64,000 bases of DNA, from NCBI GenBank assembly GCA_004173235.1, contig SEAC01000002.1, positions 62,001-126,000 on the forward strand. Reading direction: 5' to 3'. The DNA comes from Chitinophagaceae bacterium. Lineage in GTDB: Bacteria > Bacteroidota > Bacteroidia > Chitinophagales > Chitinophagaceae. The notes below the pieces were generated by a model that was given only the letters and a program-made list of their open reading frames with translations, did no database searches and was not told the DNA's origin. A program made the position numbers and the translations under genes. Numbering within the stretch: the first letter of the stretch is position 1; every line of letters begins with the position of its first letter. This document shows, piece by piece, positions 63,907 to 64,000 of the stretch.

Positions 63907-64000
63907 TTTTCCCTCCTAACCAATTGTATTACAACTCCATCTAGCCTGCACCGTAGTTCTACGTACGTAAAAACCGGACTTGACAAGCCCTGTTCCGGAA

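Noticed and set aside
63747..63944. A 65-codon gene encoding PYxAI heptads
   Set aside because: The repeat continues upstream through an in-frame stop, so the frame is not clearly a gene; it is described as a repeat with coding as an open alternative.

Overview
The window looks like chromosome of a relatively GC-rich member of the Bacteroidota, probably near the Chitinophagaceae (inference). Support: Bacteroidota-type promoters (TAnnTTTG with an upstream TTG) before several genes, often only about four bases from the start codon; few Shine-Dalgarno sequences in the GC-rich part; and family content typical of that phylum (DUF2911, PepSY-like periplasmic proteins, AcpH-like protein, TIGR02757, CPA-type antiporter, bacterial deoxyhypusine-synthase-like enzyme). 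No rRNA or tRNA gene was recognised.

Layout. 0-16.7 kb is housekeeping and envelope: the 3' end of rpiB, an M28 peptidase, a homospermidine/deoxyhypusine synthase-like enzyme, an ATGA-coupled three-gene glycan/lipid-sugar operon (GT87, GT2, deacetylase), AcpH, two DUF2911 proteins, asnB, a trans-sulfuration PLP enzyme, TIGR02757, and a FAD oxidoreductase fused to a Rieske domain. 16.9-27.1 kb holds a TPR protein, a VOC protein, an operon of a minimal GrpE-like protein, a divergent Hsp70 and a membrane partner, and an ATGA-coupled ABC exporter, HlyD and TolC operon. 27.2-41.2 kb holds PhnA, a PAS-only protein, an HTH/S24-like regulator coupled to a lone receiver domain, a tandem-caspase protein, a second GT87, a K+/H+ antiporter preceded by a 38-residue membrane protein, an SDR, a GT2, a 131-bp tandem repeat array, a Crp/Fnr regulator and a phosphodiester glycosidase.

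41.3-48.4 kb is an eroded zone. A DEDD exonuclease-RecQ-UvrD fusion helicase has lost its motif Ia block and is frameshifted. The next gene, an M1 peptidase, has lost the segment carrying its HEXXH zinc site. A decayed copy of an M1 3' end follows.

49.2-63.3 kb is a defence island with markedly AT-richer genes. It starts with a tightly coupled operon of an AAA/OLD-type ATPase, a DUF4435/TOPRIM-like protein (together a likely PARIS AriA-AriB pair) and a DUF262 protein overlapping the DUF4435 gene. On the opposite strand lies a type I restriction-modification locus (hsdR, hsdS, AAA ATPase, hsdM). Its embedded ATPase has the spacing of PrrC anticodon-nuclease catalytic residues. Then come a PD-(D/E)XK nuclease, an unknown protein, a membrane-anchored HEPN-like protein and an Mrr-type endonuclease. 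The likely logic is layered defence: restriction, a sensor of anti-restriction proteins (PARIS), and a tRNA-cutting guard of the restriction complex. The window ends with a small frameshifted gene and a 21-bp-period repeat array.
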